Origin: Prorocentrum cordatum
Lineage: Eukaryota; Sar; Dinophyceae; Prorocentrales; Prorocentraceae
NCBI GenBank assembly: GCA_963575745.1
Contig: CAUYUJ010020615.1
Span: 191,001 to 255,000 of the forward strand
Reading direction: 5' to 3'
Length of the DNA stretch: 64,000 nucleotides
Shown here: positions 50,002-62,760 of the stretch, piece by piece
Layout of the letters: each line of letters begins with the position of its first letter
How positions within the stretch are numbered: the stretch's first letter is position 1
The notes under the pieces: model-generated
What the model was told of the DNA's origin: nothing
Database searches by the model: none
The model's input: the letters and a program-made list of their open reading frames with translations, nothing else
Made by a program: the position numbers and the translations under genes

Positions 50002-51937
50002 CCCAACCATGTGCAGGTGTGAATACCGCAGTTGACACTACCAATTTCGGTGGGGCTCCCTATAGGGCCACGAAACGTGTGAAGGGGATGGGTGTGCGGG
50101 ACGCATGCGGGCGGCAGCACTGGGGCCTTCGGTGGAGCTCCCTATGGGGCCACGAAACGTGTGAGGGAGTTGACGAAATGGGTGTGGCTGACGCGTGCGG
50201 GCGCGGGCACTGGGATTTTCGGTGGAGCTCCCTATGGGGCCACGCAAAGTGTGAGGGGTGTGCCGAAATGGGTGTGGCTGACGCATGCGGGCGCGGGCAC
50301 TGGGGCCTTCGGTAGAGCCCCCCATGGGGCCACGAAGCGTGTGAGGGGTGTGCCGAAATGGGTGTGGCTGGCGCATGCGGGCGCGGGCACTGGGACCTTC
50401 GGTGGAGCTCCATATGGAGCCACGAAACGTGTGAGGGGTGTGCCGAAATGGGTGTGGCTGACGCATGCGGGCGCGGGCACTGGGACCTTCGGTGGAGCTC
50501 CCTATGGAGCCACGAAACGTGTGAGGGGTGTGCCGAAATGTGTGTGGCTGACGCATGCGGGCGCGGGCACTGGGGCCTTCGGTGGAGCTCCCTATGGAGC
50601 CACGAAACGTGTGAGGAGTGTGCCGAAATGGGTGAGGCTGACGCATGCGGGCGCGGGCACTGGGGCCTTCGGTGGAGCTTCCCTATGGCATATGAAGCCA
50701 CGAAAACGTGTGAGGGTGTGCCGAAATGGGTGTGGCTGCGCATGCGGGCGCGGGCACTGGGGCCTTCGGTGGAGCTCCCTATGGAGCCACGAAACGTGTG
50801 AGGGGTGCGCCGAAATGGGTGTGGCTGACGCATGCGGGCGCGGGCACTGGGGCCTTCGGTGGAGCTCCCTATGGAGCAACGAAAAGTGTGAGGGGTGTGC
50901 CGAAATGGGTGTGGCTGACGCATGCGGGCGCGGGCATTGGGGCCTTGGGTGGAGCTCCCTATGGAGCCACGAAGCGTGTGAGGGGTGTGCCGAAATGGGT
51001 GTGGCTGACGCATGCGGGCGCGGGCACTGGGGCCTTCGGTGGAGCTCCCTATGGAGCCACGAAGCGTATGAGGGGTATGCCGAAATGGGTGTGGCTGACG
51101 CATGCGGGCGCAGGGCACTGGGCTCTTCGGTCTTTGGAGGTCCCTATGGAGCCACGAAACGCGTGAGGGTGTGCGAAATGAGTGTGGGTGACGCATGCGG
51201 GGCGCGGGCACTGAGGCCTTCGGGCACGGAGCACCCTATGGAGCCACGACGGCGTCTGAGGGGTGTGCCGAAATGGGTGTGGCTGACGCATGCGGGCGCG
51301 GGCACTGGGGCCTTCGGTGGAGCTCCCTATGGAGCCACGAAACGTGTGAGGGGTGTGCCGGAATGGGTGTGGCTGACGCATGCGGGCGCGGGCGCTGAGG
51401 CGGGCGCGGGCGCTGGGGCCTTCGGTGGAGCTCCCTATGGTGCCACGACACGTGTGAGGGGTGTGCCGAAATGAGTGTGGCTGACGCATGCGGGCGCGGG
51501 CACTGGGGCCTTCGGTGGAGCTCCGTATGGAGCCACGAAGCGTGTGAGGGGTGTGCGAACATGGGTTGTGGGTTGACGCCTGCTGGGCGCGGGCACTGGG
51601 GCCTTCGGTGGAGCTCCCTATGGAGCCACGAAGCGTGTGAGGGGTGTGCCGAAATGGGTGTGGGTGACGCATGCGGGCGCGGGCACTGGGGCCTTCGGTG
51701 GAGCTCCCTATGGAGCCACGATGCGTGTGAGGGGTGTGCCGAATTGGGTGTGGGTGACGCATGCGGGCGCGGGTACTGGGGCCTTCAGTGGAGCTCCTAT
51801 GGGGCTGCGAAACGCTGTACTGGGTGGGTGAAACGCAGGGAAGAGGAGGAGGAGGAGGAGGAGGAGAGGAGGAGAGGAGAGGAGACGCGGGGCACCGTCT
51901 CTTCAAAACGAGGACCCAACACCACAGGATGGTTGGG
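50002..51937 (+). repeat. Composite repeat element 1: 90-bp units between short inverted ends
   Basis: Starts at CCCAACCAT (50002-50010) and ends at ATGGTTGGG (51929-51937), a 9-bp inverted pair. Inside are about 20 copies of a 90-bp unit (ACGAAACGTGTGAGGGGTGT, then GACGCATGCGGGCGCGGGCA, then GGGGCCTTCGGTGGAGCTCC), then a GGA-rich tract and CTCTTCAAAACGAGGACCCA. As 90 is a multiple of three, frames stay open and give Gly/Ala/Arg repeats; none is a gene. Confidence 0.85.
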
Positions 51938-51959
51938 AAAAAATTAGCCTGGCGAAGAA

Positions 51960-53434
51960 CCCAACCATATGCAGTTGTCAGTACCGCAGCTGCGGGTTTC
52001 ATCTTCAATGGAACTCCCCATTGGATTACGGAACGTGTGAGGGGTGTGCCGAATTGGGTGCGGGTGGTGACGCATGCGGGCGGCAGCACTGGGGCCTTCG
52101 GTGGAGCTCCCCATGGGGCCACGAAACCTGTTGTTGTAAGGGGCGTGCCGGGATGGGTGGCGGGGGCGCATGTGAGCGCGGCCGCTAGGGCCTTCGGTGG
52201 AGCTCCCTATGGGGCCACGACACGTGTGAGGGGTGTGCCGAATTGGGTGGGTGTGGGTGACGCATGTGAGCGCCGCCGCTGGGGCCTCCGGTGGATGATG
52301 GGGCCACGAAACCTGTCATGGATGTGCCGAAATGGGTGCGCGGGACGCATGCGCATGTGAGCGCCGCCACTGGGGCCTTCGGTGGAGATCCCTATGGGGC
52401 CACGAAACGTGTGAGGGGTGTGCCGAAATGGGCGTGGGTGACGCATGCGGGCGCGGGCACTGGGGCCTTCGGTGGAGCCTTCCCTATGGGGCCACGAAAC
52501 CGTGTGAGTGGGTTGTGCCGAAATGGGTGTGGGTGACGCCATGTGTGCGCGGGCACGGGGCCTTTGGTGGAAGCTCCCTATGGAGCCACGAAACGTGTGA
52601 TGGTGGTGCCAAAATGATTCATCCAGCGAGCTGACGCCATTGGGGCGCGGGCACTGTGGGCCTTCGGTGGAGCTCCCTATGGAGCACGAAACGTATGAGG
52701 GGTATGCCGAAATGGGTGTGGCTGACGCATGCGGGCGGCAGCATCTGGGGCCTTCGCGGAGCTCCTATGGGGCCACGAAACGTGTGGGGGTGTGCCGACT
52801 TGGATGTGGGTGACGCATGCGGGCGCGGGCACTGGGGCCTTCGGTGAAGCATCCCTATGGAGCCACGAAACGTGTGAAGGGGTGTGCCGAAATGGCTGGA
52901 GGTGACGCAGCCGTGCGCGGCCACTGGGCCTTCGGGGTTGGGGGGGGGGGAGCTCCCTGTGGGGCCACGAAACGTGTGAGGGGTGTGCCGAAATGAGTGT
53001 GGTTGACGCATGCGGGCGCGGGCACTGGGGCCTTCGGTGGAGCCCCCTAACGTGTGAGGGGTGTGCCGAAATGGGTGTGGGTGACGCATGCGGGCGCGGG
53101 CACTGGGGCCTTCGGTGGAGCTCCCTATGGAGCCACGAAACGTGTGAGGGGTGTGCCGAAATGGGTGTGGGTGACGCATGCGGGCGCGGGCACTGGGGCC
53201 TTCGGTGGAGCTCCCTATGGAGCCACGAAACGTGTGAGGGGTGTGCCGAAATGGGTGTGGGTGACGCATGCGGGCGCGGGTACTGGGGCCTTCGGTGGAG
53301 CTCCTATGGGGCTGCGAAACGCTGTACTGGGTGGGTGAAACGCAGGGAAGAGGAGGAGGAGGAGAGGAGGAGAGGAGAGGAGACGCGGGGCACCGTCTCT
53401 TCAAAACGAGGACCCAACACCACAGGATGGTTGG
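51960..53434 (+). repeat. Composite repeat element 2
   Basis: Same plan: CCCAACCAT at 51960, a shared leader (ATATGCAGTTGTCAGTACCG), about 15 units of 90 bp, the GGA-rich tract, and ATGGTTGG at 53427. It follows element 1 by 22 bp in the same orientation. Confidence 0.85.
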
Positions 53435-53454
53435 AAAAAAATTGCCGCGAAGAA

Positions 53455-55407
53455 CCCAACCATATGCAGTTGTCAGTACCGCAGCTGCGGTTTTCATCTT
53501 CAATGGAACTCCCCATAGGATTACGAAACGTGTGAGGGGTGTGCCGAATTGGGTGCGGGTGGTGACGCATGCGGGCGGCAGCACTGGGGCCTTCGGTGGA
53601 GCTCCCCATGGGGCCACGAAACCTGTTGTTGTGAGGGGCGTGCCGGGATGGGTGGCGGGGACGCATGTGAGCGCGGCCGCTGGGGCCTTCGGTGGAGCTC
53701 CCTATGGGGCCACGAAACGTGTGAGGGGTGTGCCGAATTGGGTGGGTGTGGGTGACGCATGTGAGCGCCGCCACTGGGGCCTCCGGTGGATGATGGGGCC
53801 ACGAAACCTGTCAGGGATGTGCCGAAATGGGTGTGCGGGACGCATGCGCATGTGAGCGCCGCCACTGGGGCCTTCGGTGGAGCTCCCTATGGGGCCACGA
53901 AACGTGTGAGGGGTGTGCCGAAATGGGTGTGGGTGACGCATGCGGGCGCGGGCACTGGGGCCTTCGGTGGAGCTCCCTATGGGGCCACGAAACGTGTGAG
54001 GGGTGTGCCGAAATGGGTGTGGGTGACGCATGTGGGCGCGGGCACGGGGGCCTTCGGTGGAGCTCCCTATGGAGCCACGAAACGTGTGAGGGGTGTGCCG
54101 AAATGGGTGTGGCTGACGCATGCGGGCGCGGGCACTGGGGCCTTCGGTAGCGCTCCCTATGGAGCCACGAAACGTATGAGGGGTATGCCGAATTGGGTGT
54201 GGGTGACGCATGCGGGCGGCAGCACTGGGGCCTTCGGTGGAGCTCCTATGGGGCCACGAAACGTGTGAGGGGTGTGCCGACTTGGATGTGGGTGACGCAT
54301 GCGGGCGCGGGCACTGGGGCCTTCGGTGGAGCTCCCTATGGAGCCACGAAACGTGTGAGGGGTGTGCCGAAATGGGTGTGGGTGACGCATGCGGGCGCGG
54401 GCACTGGGGCCTTCGGTGGAGCTCCCTATGGAGCCACGAAGCGTGTGAGGGGTGTGCCGAAATGGGTGTGGTGACGCATGCGGGCGCGGGCACTGGGGCC
54501 TTCGGTGGAGCTCCCTATGGAGCCACGAAACGTGTGAGGGGTGTGCCGAAATGGGTGTGGGTGACGCATGCGGCGGCGGGCACTGGGGCCTTCGGTGGAG
54601 CTCCCTATGGAGCCACGAAACGTGTGAGGGGTGTGCCGAAATGGGTGTGGGTGCGTGCGGTGGAACGGTGCCGCATGCGGGCGCGGGCACTGGGGCCTTC
54701 GGTGGAGCTCCCTATGGAGCCACGAAACGTGTGAGGGGTGTGCCGAAATGGGTGTGGGTGACGCATGCGGGCGCGGGCACTGGGGCCTTCGGTGGAGCTC
54801 CCTATGGAGCCACGAAACGTGTGAGGGGTGTGCCGAAATGGGTGTGGGTGACGCATGCGGGCGCGGGCACTGGGGCCTTCGGTGGAGCTCCCTATGGAGC
54901 CACGAAACGTGTGAGGGGTGTGCCGAAATGGGTGTGGGTGACGCATGCGGGCGCGGGCACTGGGGCCTTCGGTGGAGCTCCCTATGGAGCCACGAAACGT
55001 GTGAGGGGTGTGCCGAAATGGGTGTGGGTGACGCATGCGGGCGCGGGCACTGGGGCCTTCGGTGGAGCTCCCTATGGAGCCACGAAACGTGTGAGGGGTG
55101 TGCCGAAATGGGTGTGGGTGACGCATGCGGGCGCGGGCACTGGGGCCTTCGGTGGAGCTCCCTATGGAGCCGCGAAGCGTGTGAGGGGTGTGCCGAAATG
55201 GGTGTGGGCGACGCATGCGGGCGCGGGCACTGGGGCCTTCGGTGGAGCTCCCTATGGAGCCACGAAGCGGTGTACTGGGTGGGTGAAGAGGAGAGGAGGA
55301 GAGGATGATAGGAGGGGAGAGGAGGCGGAGGAGGAGAGGAGGAGAGGAGAGGAGACGCGGGGCACCGTCTCTTCAAAACGAGGACCCAACAACACAGGTT
55401 GGTTGGG
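53455..55407 (+). repeat. Composite repeat element 3
   Basis: CCCAACCAT at 53455, the same leader, about 20 units of 90 bp, GGA-rich tract, TTGGTTGGG at 55399-55407. Units from 54720 to 55190 are almost identical, which points to recent expansion or gene conversion. Confidence 0.85.
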
Positions 55408-55579
55408 AAAAAGTAAACGGTGGGGCAGACTGCTATGAAAATTGCGCGCCCCCAGAGTGGGGGGTGCGAGCCCCGCCTCAGCGGGGCGGTGGATCCGAAT
55501 GCATTTTTAGAAAGGAAACAGATCTGGTGCAACCTACGACGTGCAGTTACTTACTTTCAAGTCGCAATGGGTTGCCCAC

Positions 55580-56112
55580 TCCGCTGTTCACGCCATCGTT
55601 CCACCCGCCCGCCCGCAACATGGTTTGCAAAACCCATGCGGCGGCGAATGCGATGAGTGCTTGGAGCTGGCTGGTGCGTATATATGCAGCCGTGCTCGCC
55701 CGCGCATGTTCGCGCGCGCAGCGGCCAGCTAGGTTGGCGTGATCGACGCGGCCGCGGTGGCGCTGACCGCTGGCTACTTCCCTGCGAGCACTTCAGTGCG
55801 AGTCAGTGACTTTGGGCGGCCGCGGCATGATGGCAACGTCGACATCGGTTACCGCGATGATGGCAGCAGCGATGCTAGTGACGACAACGACGACGGCAAG
55901 GCTGGCGACGGCGCCGATGATGATCGCGCCGGCGACCATGACGGCGCCCTCGCGTCGGCGATGCAGAAATTGCAAGGAGTTCGACACGCGCGCGTGGCCG
56001 ACGCGCGACAGTGTCCCACATGCTATCATGTTACACGGATCGTGCCCCCCCCCCCCCCCAGCCCGCGCGCAGCGGCGTTTAAACAATTTCGCGCGGCGCG
56101 AGGGGCCCAGCC
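55580..56112 (+). repeat. Segmental duplication, copy 1
   Basis: Matches 58840-59340 in the same orientation, for example CGCAACATGGTTTGCAAAAC, GCGATGAGTGCT and GCGGCCGCGGTGGCGC. No domain is seen in the short open frames of either copy. Confidence 0.75.
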
Positions 56113-56945
56113 CGTCTGGTGAAATGCAATGAACGTGTCAAAACAATGGTTCTTGTAAGAATCAGCAGGAGCGCGAGCAGGCATTTGTGAAAACTGATGT
56201 TGTTCAACTCTGTGTTTTTGTTTACGCTTTCGGGAAACTCGATTCTGAACCCCCTTGAAACGCAAGGTGTTTGAAACATGTCGGCACGCGCGCGCGACGG
56301 CGCGCGCGCGTCCGCTTTTCGCAAGGAGTGATGACGACAACGCGCGCGCGAGCATCGGAGCGATTCCAACGTGCGGCCTCGAGGGGCCCGTTTGGTAGCA
56401 AGTTATGAACATGTTGACAACCCTGCGGTTCCCCTGCGAATTCGCAAGAGACCGAGCGCAAGCGTTCTTTTGAACATTCGCGTTGCGAAACCATGTAGTT
56501 TTATATGTTTCTGGGTCGCTCGGTTTTCAACTGGCTTTGCGAAGCGAAAGGTTTTGAAAGATTTCGGCGCGCGCGCGCACTTCGCATCCTGCGTCGCAGG
56601 GGATTATTGCGACAGCGTCCGCGCAGAGGAGCTCGAGCGATTTCGACGTGTGCGCGTGAGAGGCCCGTCTAGCAGCAAGATATGGAAATATTTGGCAACC
56701 TGCGGTTTTCTTACGAATTCGCAAGAACCCAAGCGCGAGTTTGTCATGCTGTCGCGATCGTTGAAAATTCGCGTTGCGAAAACAAGTGGTTTGGACGTGT
56801 TCTCGGGGGGCTCCATCTTGAACTCCTCGCGAAACGCGAAGTGCTTGAATGATTATAGCTTGCGCGCGCGACGACGCGCGCGCGCGCACTTCGTCCCGTC
56901 TGTTGCTGGGGTTCTTGAAAACTGATGAGATTTGACAAAACGAGT
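56113..56945. repeat. ~280-bp tandem repeats, three units
   Basis: Units begin near 56113, 56393 and 56672. Each holds a GCGGTTTTC...GAATTCGCAAGA-type string, AACATTCGCGTTGCGAAAC, and a GCGCGCGCGC run with CACTTCG. Two further units follow copy 2 at 59360-59890. Confidence 0.7.
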
Positions 56946-56962
56946 GCGCGCGCATGCTATTT

Positions 56963-58673
56963 CCCTACCTAGGCTCTGCCTAGAGGGGTTCTTACTCTCT
57001 AGCTTAAAGGGGCCGGGCAGTGCTACGCGCCCCGGGCGGCCCCCCCAGCCCCCGCCCCGCGGTTCCCCCAGTCCCCTGGGAGCTGTAGCCTTAGCTTTAG
57101 CTTTAGCTTAGCTTTAGCTTTAGCTTAGCTTGAACTTAGTTTTAGCAAAGTGTTAGCTTAGCTTTAGCTTAGCTTTACCTTTAGCTTAGCTTTAGCTTTA
57201 GCTTAGCTTAGCTTTAGCTTAGCTTCAGCTTAGTGTTAGCTTAGCTTTAGCTTAGCTTTAGCTTAGCTTTAGCTTAGCTTCAGCTTAGTGTTAGTTTAGC
57301 TTTAGCTTAGTGTCAGCTTAGCTTTAGCTTCGCTTTAGCATAGCCTTAGCTTAGCTTAGCTTTAGCTTAGCTTTAGCTTAGCTTTAGCTTTAGCTTAGCT
57401 CTAGCTTAGCTTAGCTGTAGCTTAGCTTCAGCTTAGCTTCAGCTTAGGAATAGCTTAGCTTCAGCTTAGCTTTAGCTTAGCCTTAGCTCAGCTTTAGCTT
57501 TGCTTCAACTTAGCTTCAGCTTAGTGTTCGCTTAGCTGTAGCTTAGCTTCAGCTTAGCTTTAGCTTAGCTTTAGCTTAGCTTTAGCTTTAGCTTTAGCTT
57601 TAGCTTAGTGTTAGCTTAGCTTCAGCTTAGCTTTAGCTTAGCTTTAGCTTAGCTTCAGTTTAGCTTTAGCTTAGCCTTAGCTTAGCTTTAGCTTAGCTTG
57701 AGCTTAGCTCTAGCTTTAACTTAGCTTTAGCTTCGCTTTAGCTTAGCTTTAGCTTAGCTTTAGCTCAGCCTTAGCTTAACTGTAGCTTAGCTTTCGCTTA
57801 GCTTCAGCTTAGCTTTAGCTTAGCTTTAGCTCTAGCTTTAGCCTAACCTTAGCTTAGTTTTAGGTCAGCTTTAGCTCATCATTTAGCTTTAGCTTTAGCT
57901 TAGCTCCAGCTTAGCTTTAGCTTAGCTTTGGCTTAGCTTTAGCTTAGCTTTCGCTTTAGCTTAGCTTTAGCTTAGCTTTAGCTTAGCTTCAGCTTAGCTT
58001 TAGCTTTAGCTTAGCGTCAGCCTAGCTTTAGCTTGGCTTTAGCTTAGCTTTGGCTTAGCTTGAGCTCAGCCTTAGCTTAACTTTGCCTTAGCTTTCGCTT
58101 AGCTTCAGCTTAGCTTTAGCTTAGCTTTAGCTTTAGCGTCAGCTGAGCTTTAGCTTAGTTTTAGGTTAGCTTTAGCTTACCATTTAGCTTTAGCTTTAGC
58201 TTAGCTTCAGCTTAGCTTCAGCTTAGCTTTAGCTTAGCTTTAGCTCACCTTTAGTTTAGCTTTAGCTTAGCTTTAGCTTAGCTTCAGCTTAGCTTTAGCC
58301 TAGCTTCAGCTTAGCTTTAGCTTCGCTTTAGCTTAGCTTTAGCTCAGCCTTAGCTTCACTTTAGCTTAGCTTTCGCTTGGCTTCAGCTAAGCTTTAGCTT
58401 AGCGTTAGCTTTCGCTTTAGCTTAGTTTTAGATTTAGCTTTAGCTTAGCTCTAGCTTAGCTTTAGCATAGCTTTAGCTTAGCTCGAGCTTAGCTTTAGCT
58501 TAGCTTCAGCTTAGCTTTAGCTTTAGCTTAGCTCTAGCTTAGCCTTAGCTTAGCTTTAGCTTAGCTTCAGCTTAGCTTTAGCTTAGCTTCAGCTTAGCTT
58601 TAGCTTTTTTTTAGCTTAGCTTTACTGTTACTACTAATGCTGCTTTCCTAGGGGCTCCAACTCCTAGGTAGGG
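56963..58673. repeat. TTTAGC/TTAGC minisatellite bounded by an 11-bp inverted repeat
   Basis: CCCTACCTAGG (56963-56973) and CCTAGGTAGGG (58663-58673) are exact inverse copies. The core from about 57081 to 58620 is an 11-bp repeat, TTTAGCTTAGC, about 140 imperfect units. Each end also forms a short hairpin (CTAGGC-TCT-GCCTAG on the left; two CCTAGG on the right). Confidence 0.8.
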
Positions 58674-58839
58674 TCGCACTGGGATAATTTTTGATGAAGA
58701 TGAGCGGGATGCTGGCCTGCCCAGGATGGTGTGAATTCACATTTCGGGTAGGCGATGGGCGCCATCATATTGAATTGCCATTCGGACAGGGAGGCCGTGT
58801 ATTCTAGGGAGGGGGCGAGATCCGAATGCTCTTCTGCCG

Positions 58840-59345
58840 AACTGGAATTGCCAGCTCCATTGCTCGCGCAATCATCCCGCCCGCCCACCCGCAACATGGT
58901 TTGCAAAACACATGCGGCGGCGATTGCGATGAGTGCTCGGCATGGCTGGTACGTCACTGCGGCAGCGCTAGCCCGCGCGTGCTCGCGCGCGCAGCGGTCA
59001 GCTAATTGGCGCGATCGGCGCGGCCGCGGTGGCGCGGACCGCCGGCCACTTCCCGGCGGGCACTCCAGTGCGAGTCGGCGACCTGGGCGGGCGCGGTGTC
59101 ATGGCAACGTGAACGTCGGTAGACGCGACGATGGTAGTCGCGATGCTGGCGACGATGGAGATAACGACGATGGCAAGGCCAACGACGGCGCGGAAGCTGA
59201 AGGTTTTGCAGGGAGTTCGACACGCGCGCGGGTCGACGCGCGATAGTGACCCGCATGGTGTCATTTTGACCCCGATCGCCCCCCGCACCCCCCCCTCCCA
59301 GCGCGCGCAAGGGCAGTCGTCGCATGCTTTCGACGCACCGCGCGA
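58840..59345 (+). repeat. Segmental duplication, copy 2
   Basis: Second copy of 55580-56112, on the other side of the TTTAGC minisatellite, diverged by substitutions and small indels. Confidence 0.75.
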
Positions 59346-59890
59346 GGCGCCCGCCCGTTTGGCTGCATTCAATGAATAAATCGGAAACCGATGGTTTGCT
59401 TAAGAAGTTGCAGGAGAGCGAGCGCAAACAACTTTGAAACCCACGTTGCAAAACCCCGTGTTGTTGTGTGTTCGGCAAACTCGATTTTGGAATACCCGCG
59501 CAAACCATGCGATTGGAATGATGTCGGCGTGCGACCGACGACGCACGCGCACTTCGCCGCATCTTCTCTGCGAGGGATACTTGCGACAATACGCGCGCAG
59601 GGGCGCTCGGAAGATTCCGACATAGGCGCGCGAGGAGCACGTCGGGTAATATTTGATGGCGCGGTTGAGGAATGGCTTCCGGAAGAAACTGCCAGACCGC
59701 GAGCGCAGGCTTGGCATGGGCATGCCTGTTGCGAAACCTTGTGTTTTGCTAGTGTTTTCGGGGCGCTCGTCGTTTCTTAATCCTTGCAAATTCCGGCGTG
59801 CGCGAACAACGACGCGCGCGCACTTCGTCTCCTCTGTGGCAAACCATTCTGGGAAACTGACGAATTGTGATAGCGCGCGCAGCTGGTAAA
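59346..59890. repeat. ~280-bp tandem repeats, two units
   Basis: Counterparts of 56113-56945, starting near 59360 and 59642, with the GTTGCGAAACC / CGCGCGCACTTCG strings. Confidence 0.65.
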
Positions 59891-62100
59891 TATTGCAGAT
59901 TATGAAGGGTGGCGGTGCCGGCCTGCTGGGGGCGCTGGGAAGTCAGATTTAGAGTGAGCGATGGAACAGACTTGCGTGCACATTGCAATGCGATAGAAAG
60001 GAGTCGCGACGTTCGGAGGGAGCGGGGGGGGCCCTTGCTGTTTTAAAACAGCGAATATACGTGGAGCAACTTACGCGGCGCAATCCATGCTGCGCTGCAT
60101 GCGTAGCGCAGTATATGCGGCGCGTTCTAGGTTGCGCAATGACACATTACAGCGCGTAGTACATGTGGCGTAATGTATGTCGCGAGCGACGGCGACATGC
60201 TGCTGCGATGAACTCGGGGGCGCTGGCGCCCCAATGACCTTGCCCCCCCGACGCCCCCGGGCTATTCTGCGAGCCCCCCCGAGCCCCCCCCCGAGTGGTC
60301 AGTGCGCGAAACGCTCAGAAACTCGCGGGGATGCCAGGGGCCGACTAGTGCATCGTCTCAACAAAACAACAGGGAACAAGACGGGTCGAGACAACCGCGG
60401 GGGCTCCCAAGGATGCCCCGAAGGCGAATGCTGTTCAATAACTCACCGCGCTGCGAAGCCATGCGCGTCGAGGTGGCCGTCGCGCATCATTCTCGAGCAT
60501 CGCGCGACGCAGCAACATCGCAATGCAAGAAGCCCCATCACTGTAGAAAACCACCGGGCGCGAGCCAGCCGGCACTCTCGCCCGACAGCGACGAGGGCCT
60601 CCCCCCCCGCGATGGAGCGCCTTGCCTGGCAGCGAGAACGACCTCCGTCTCGAAACGCCTGGCGCGCTCTCCTGGAAGCGAAGAAAAGAGGGGGCGCCGG
60701 CCCATGCCATTGCGCAGCAGGCCACATCGCCGCATGGCATCGCGCATCGCAGCCCGCGCGTTGCAGCAGGGGCCCCGCAACCTGTTAGCGGGCGCGCTGC
60801 GAAGACCTCTGCGGCGCGAGACGCCCGACTCCTTCGCCTGACAGCGACGAGGGCGACGTTGGAGCGCCGCCCAGCCCCCCCCGCCCGCGGACGACGCGCG
60901 AGGTTGCGATGGCCGGCTGCGAGGGGAGGGATTGTTAGGAACCGTTCCAATTGTCGGACAGGGCTCTCGCATCGCATCGAGACCGCCCCAGAAGCTCCCC
61001 GTGGTGGCTTCTCCGGGCGGGGCGCGCAGCTGCGCGGGCTGGCGCGGCCTGAGGGCTCAATGGGCGCCTACGAAAGCACCCGGGCGAGGCGCTCTGGGGG
61101 CCCTCGTGAAGACATCGCGGCACGCCCCGGGGCCCCCCGCTGGCTCGCCCGAGGCCTCTCGGGGCCGTCTCGGGGCCCCTGCCCCGCCTTGGAATAATTC
61201 CCGGGCCGCCCCCGCGTCTGGAGAAGTCCCGCGCGGGCCCGGCGAAGGTTCCAAGAGCCCACCCTCGGCGGGCCCCCCCGCGGAAGCGCCGCGGCCGCGG
61301 GCAGGGGCGCGCGCTCGCAGTCCACGAGGCCAGCGCAAAAAGCGCGAGATTAGGGTCTCTCGGGGCCCTCATTTTGCGCTTGTGGGCCGCTCCGGGGCCC
61401 CCCAGAGTCTCTCCCGAGGGCCCTCGGGGCTGCGTTGAAGGCGACGCGGGACGTCTGGCGCGACCCTTGAGGACCAGGGGCTCGACGCGTGCCCAGATTG
61501 CCCAGAATCGTTTGTCAGAGCGTCGACTTGGGGGGCCCAGGCCCAGCCCCCCCCCCGCGCGACGCCCGTCTCTTTGCGAGCGCAAATGCGAATCGAAAGA
61601 AACGCGTGGGTGGCGCGTCAACTTTCACGAAGTGCCAGGGGCATCGAAGTGCGCCCACAAGTGAACGAGACGCAGCTCCCGCCGCCATCGCGCGCAGGCA
61701 GCTGCCCCCGCCGAATCCACCGCGATCTCACCGTTGAAACTGTCGGTTGCAGCGAGCGCTGCGTTCTCTGAGGGGGGGGGCTCGGCAAGCGCCGGCATCG
61801 GGAGATGTCCGCGCCTGCGCCCTGCGTCGCTGGTTTTCGAAAAGAAGCCCGTCACATCACTGGCTGGGCACAGTGCCATTCTCTTACCTGCCCCCAGTAC
61901 CAGCGTAGACGCGCGCGCTTGCTATGCGACTTCTCTCTAGACGGCAAACTGCTAGATCTGGACCTGCTGTGAGCATCCTCATACAAAGACGCCGCCGATG
62001 CTTCGGCATTATGTTGCACGCGGGGCCTGCGCGCGTCAATAATTGCCCGTGCGCGAGAAGCCGTCATGCCAACAAGAAGTTGTTTAAACGAAGATGTTGC
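59891..62100. other. GC-rich stretch, no gene recognised
   Basis: Contains a small cluster of GCGCAAT/GCGTAGCGCA strings at 60060-60180, then long GGGGCCCC-rich sequence. Frames open on both strands give Pro/Gly/Arg/Ala polymers with no motif. One open frame (61924-63162) only reads into the inverted composite repeat. Confidence 0.45.
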
Positions 62101-62114
62101 CGCCTGCTTCTGTC

Positions 62115-62728
62115 CCCAACCATGCCGCGGTGTCGGAACCTCGTTTTGACGAGACACCGCCCCGCGCTTCCCTCGCTCCTCCTCGCCCTCTTCCCTCCTC
62201 GCCCTCCTCCTCCTCCTCCTCCTCCTCCTCCGCCTCCCTGCCTCTGCCCTCCGTCATGTCTCTGTTTCGGCGCTCCCCGCCACGCGCTTCCTGGTACCGT
62301 ATGGGGCTCCACCGACGGCAAGAGCGGGTGCGATCGCATGGTGCCGCCGCGCACGCCACGGCACCCCCCCCGCTCGTTTCGCGGCCCCGTAAGGAGCTCC
62401 TCCAAAAGGTCCCATCGGCTGCGCTCGCATGGCGCCACCGCACCCAGTTCGGCACGACCCTCGCGCGCTTCGTGGCCACATAGGAAACTACACCGAAGGC
62501 CCCCATGGCGGCGCTCGCATGGCACCACCGCGCGCATTTGGGCACACCTTTCACACGCTTCGTGGCCCAACCAGAAGCTCCACCTAAACTCACAACGGAT
62601 TCGCCCGTCTGGCGCCACCGCACCCGTTGCGGCACACCCCTCGTGCGTGTGGCGGCCTCATCGGGATGTCCACCGACGGACACAACGGCTGCGCTCGCAA
62701 GGCACCACCCCGCCAATCTCGACACACA

Positions 62729-62760
<32 letters not shown>

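Noticed and set aside
50019-55438. Long glycine/alanine/arginine-rich proteins over the 90-bp arrays
   Set aside because: Both strands and several frames are open at once because the unit is a multiple of three with no stops. There is no start context or non-repeat domain.
57081-58620. Telomeric repeat
   Set aside because: The unit is TTTAGC/TTAGC, not TTTAGGG, and it is internal, with an inverted repeat at its ends.
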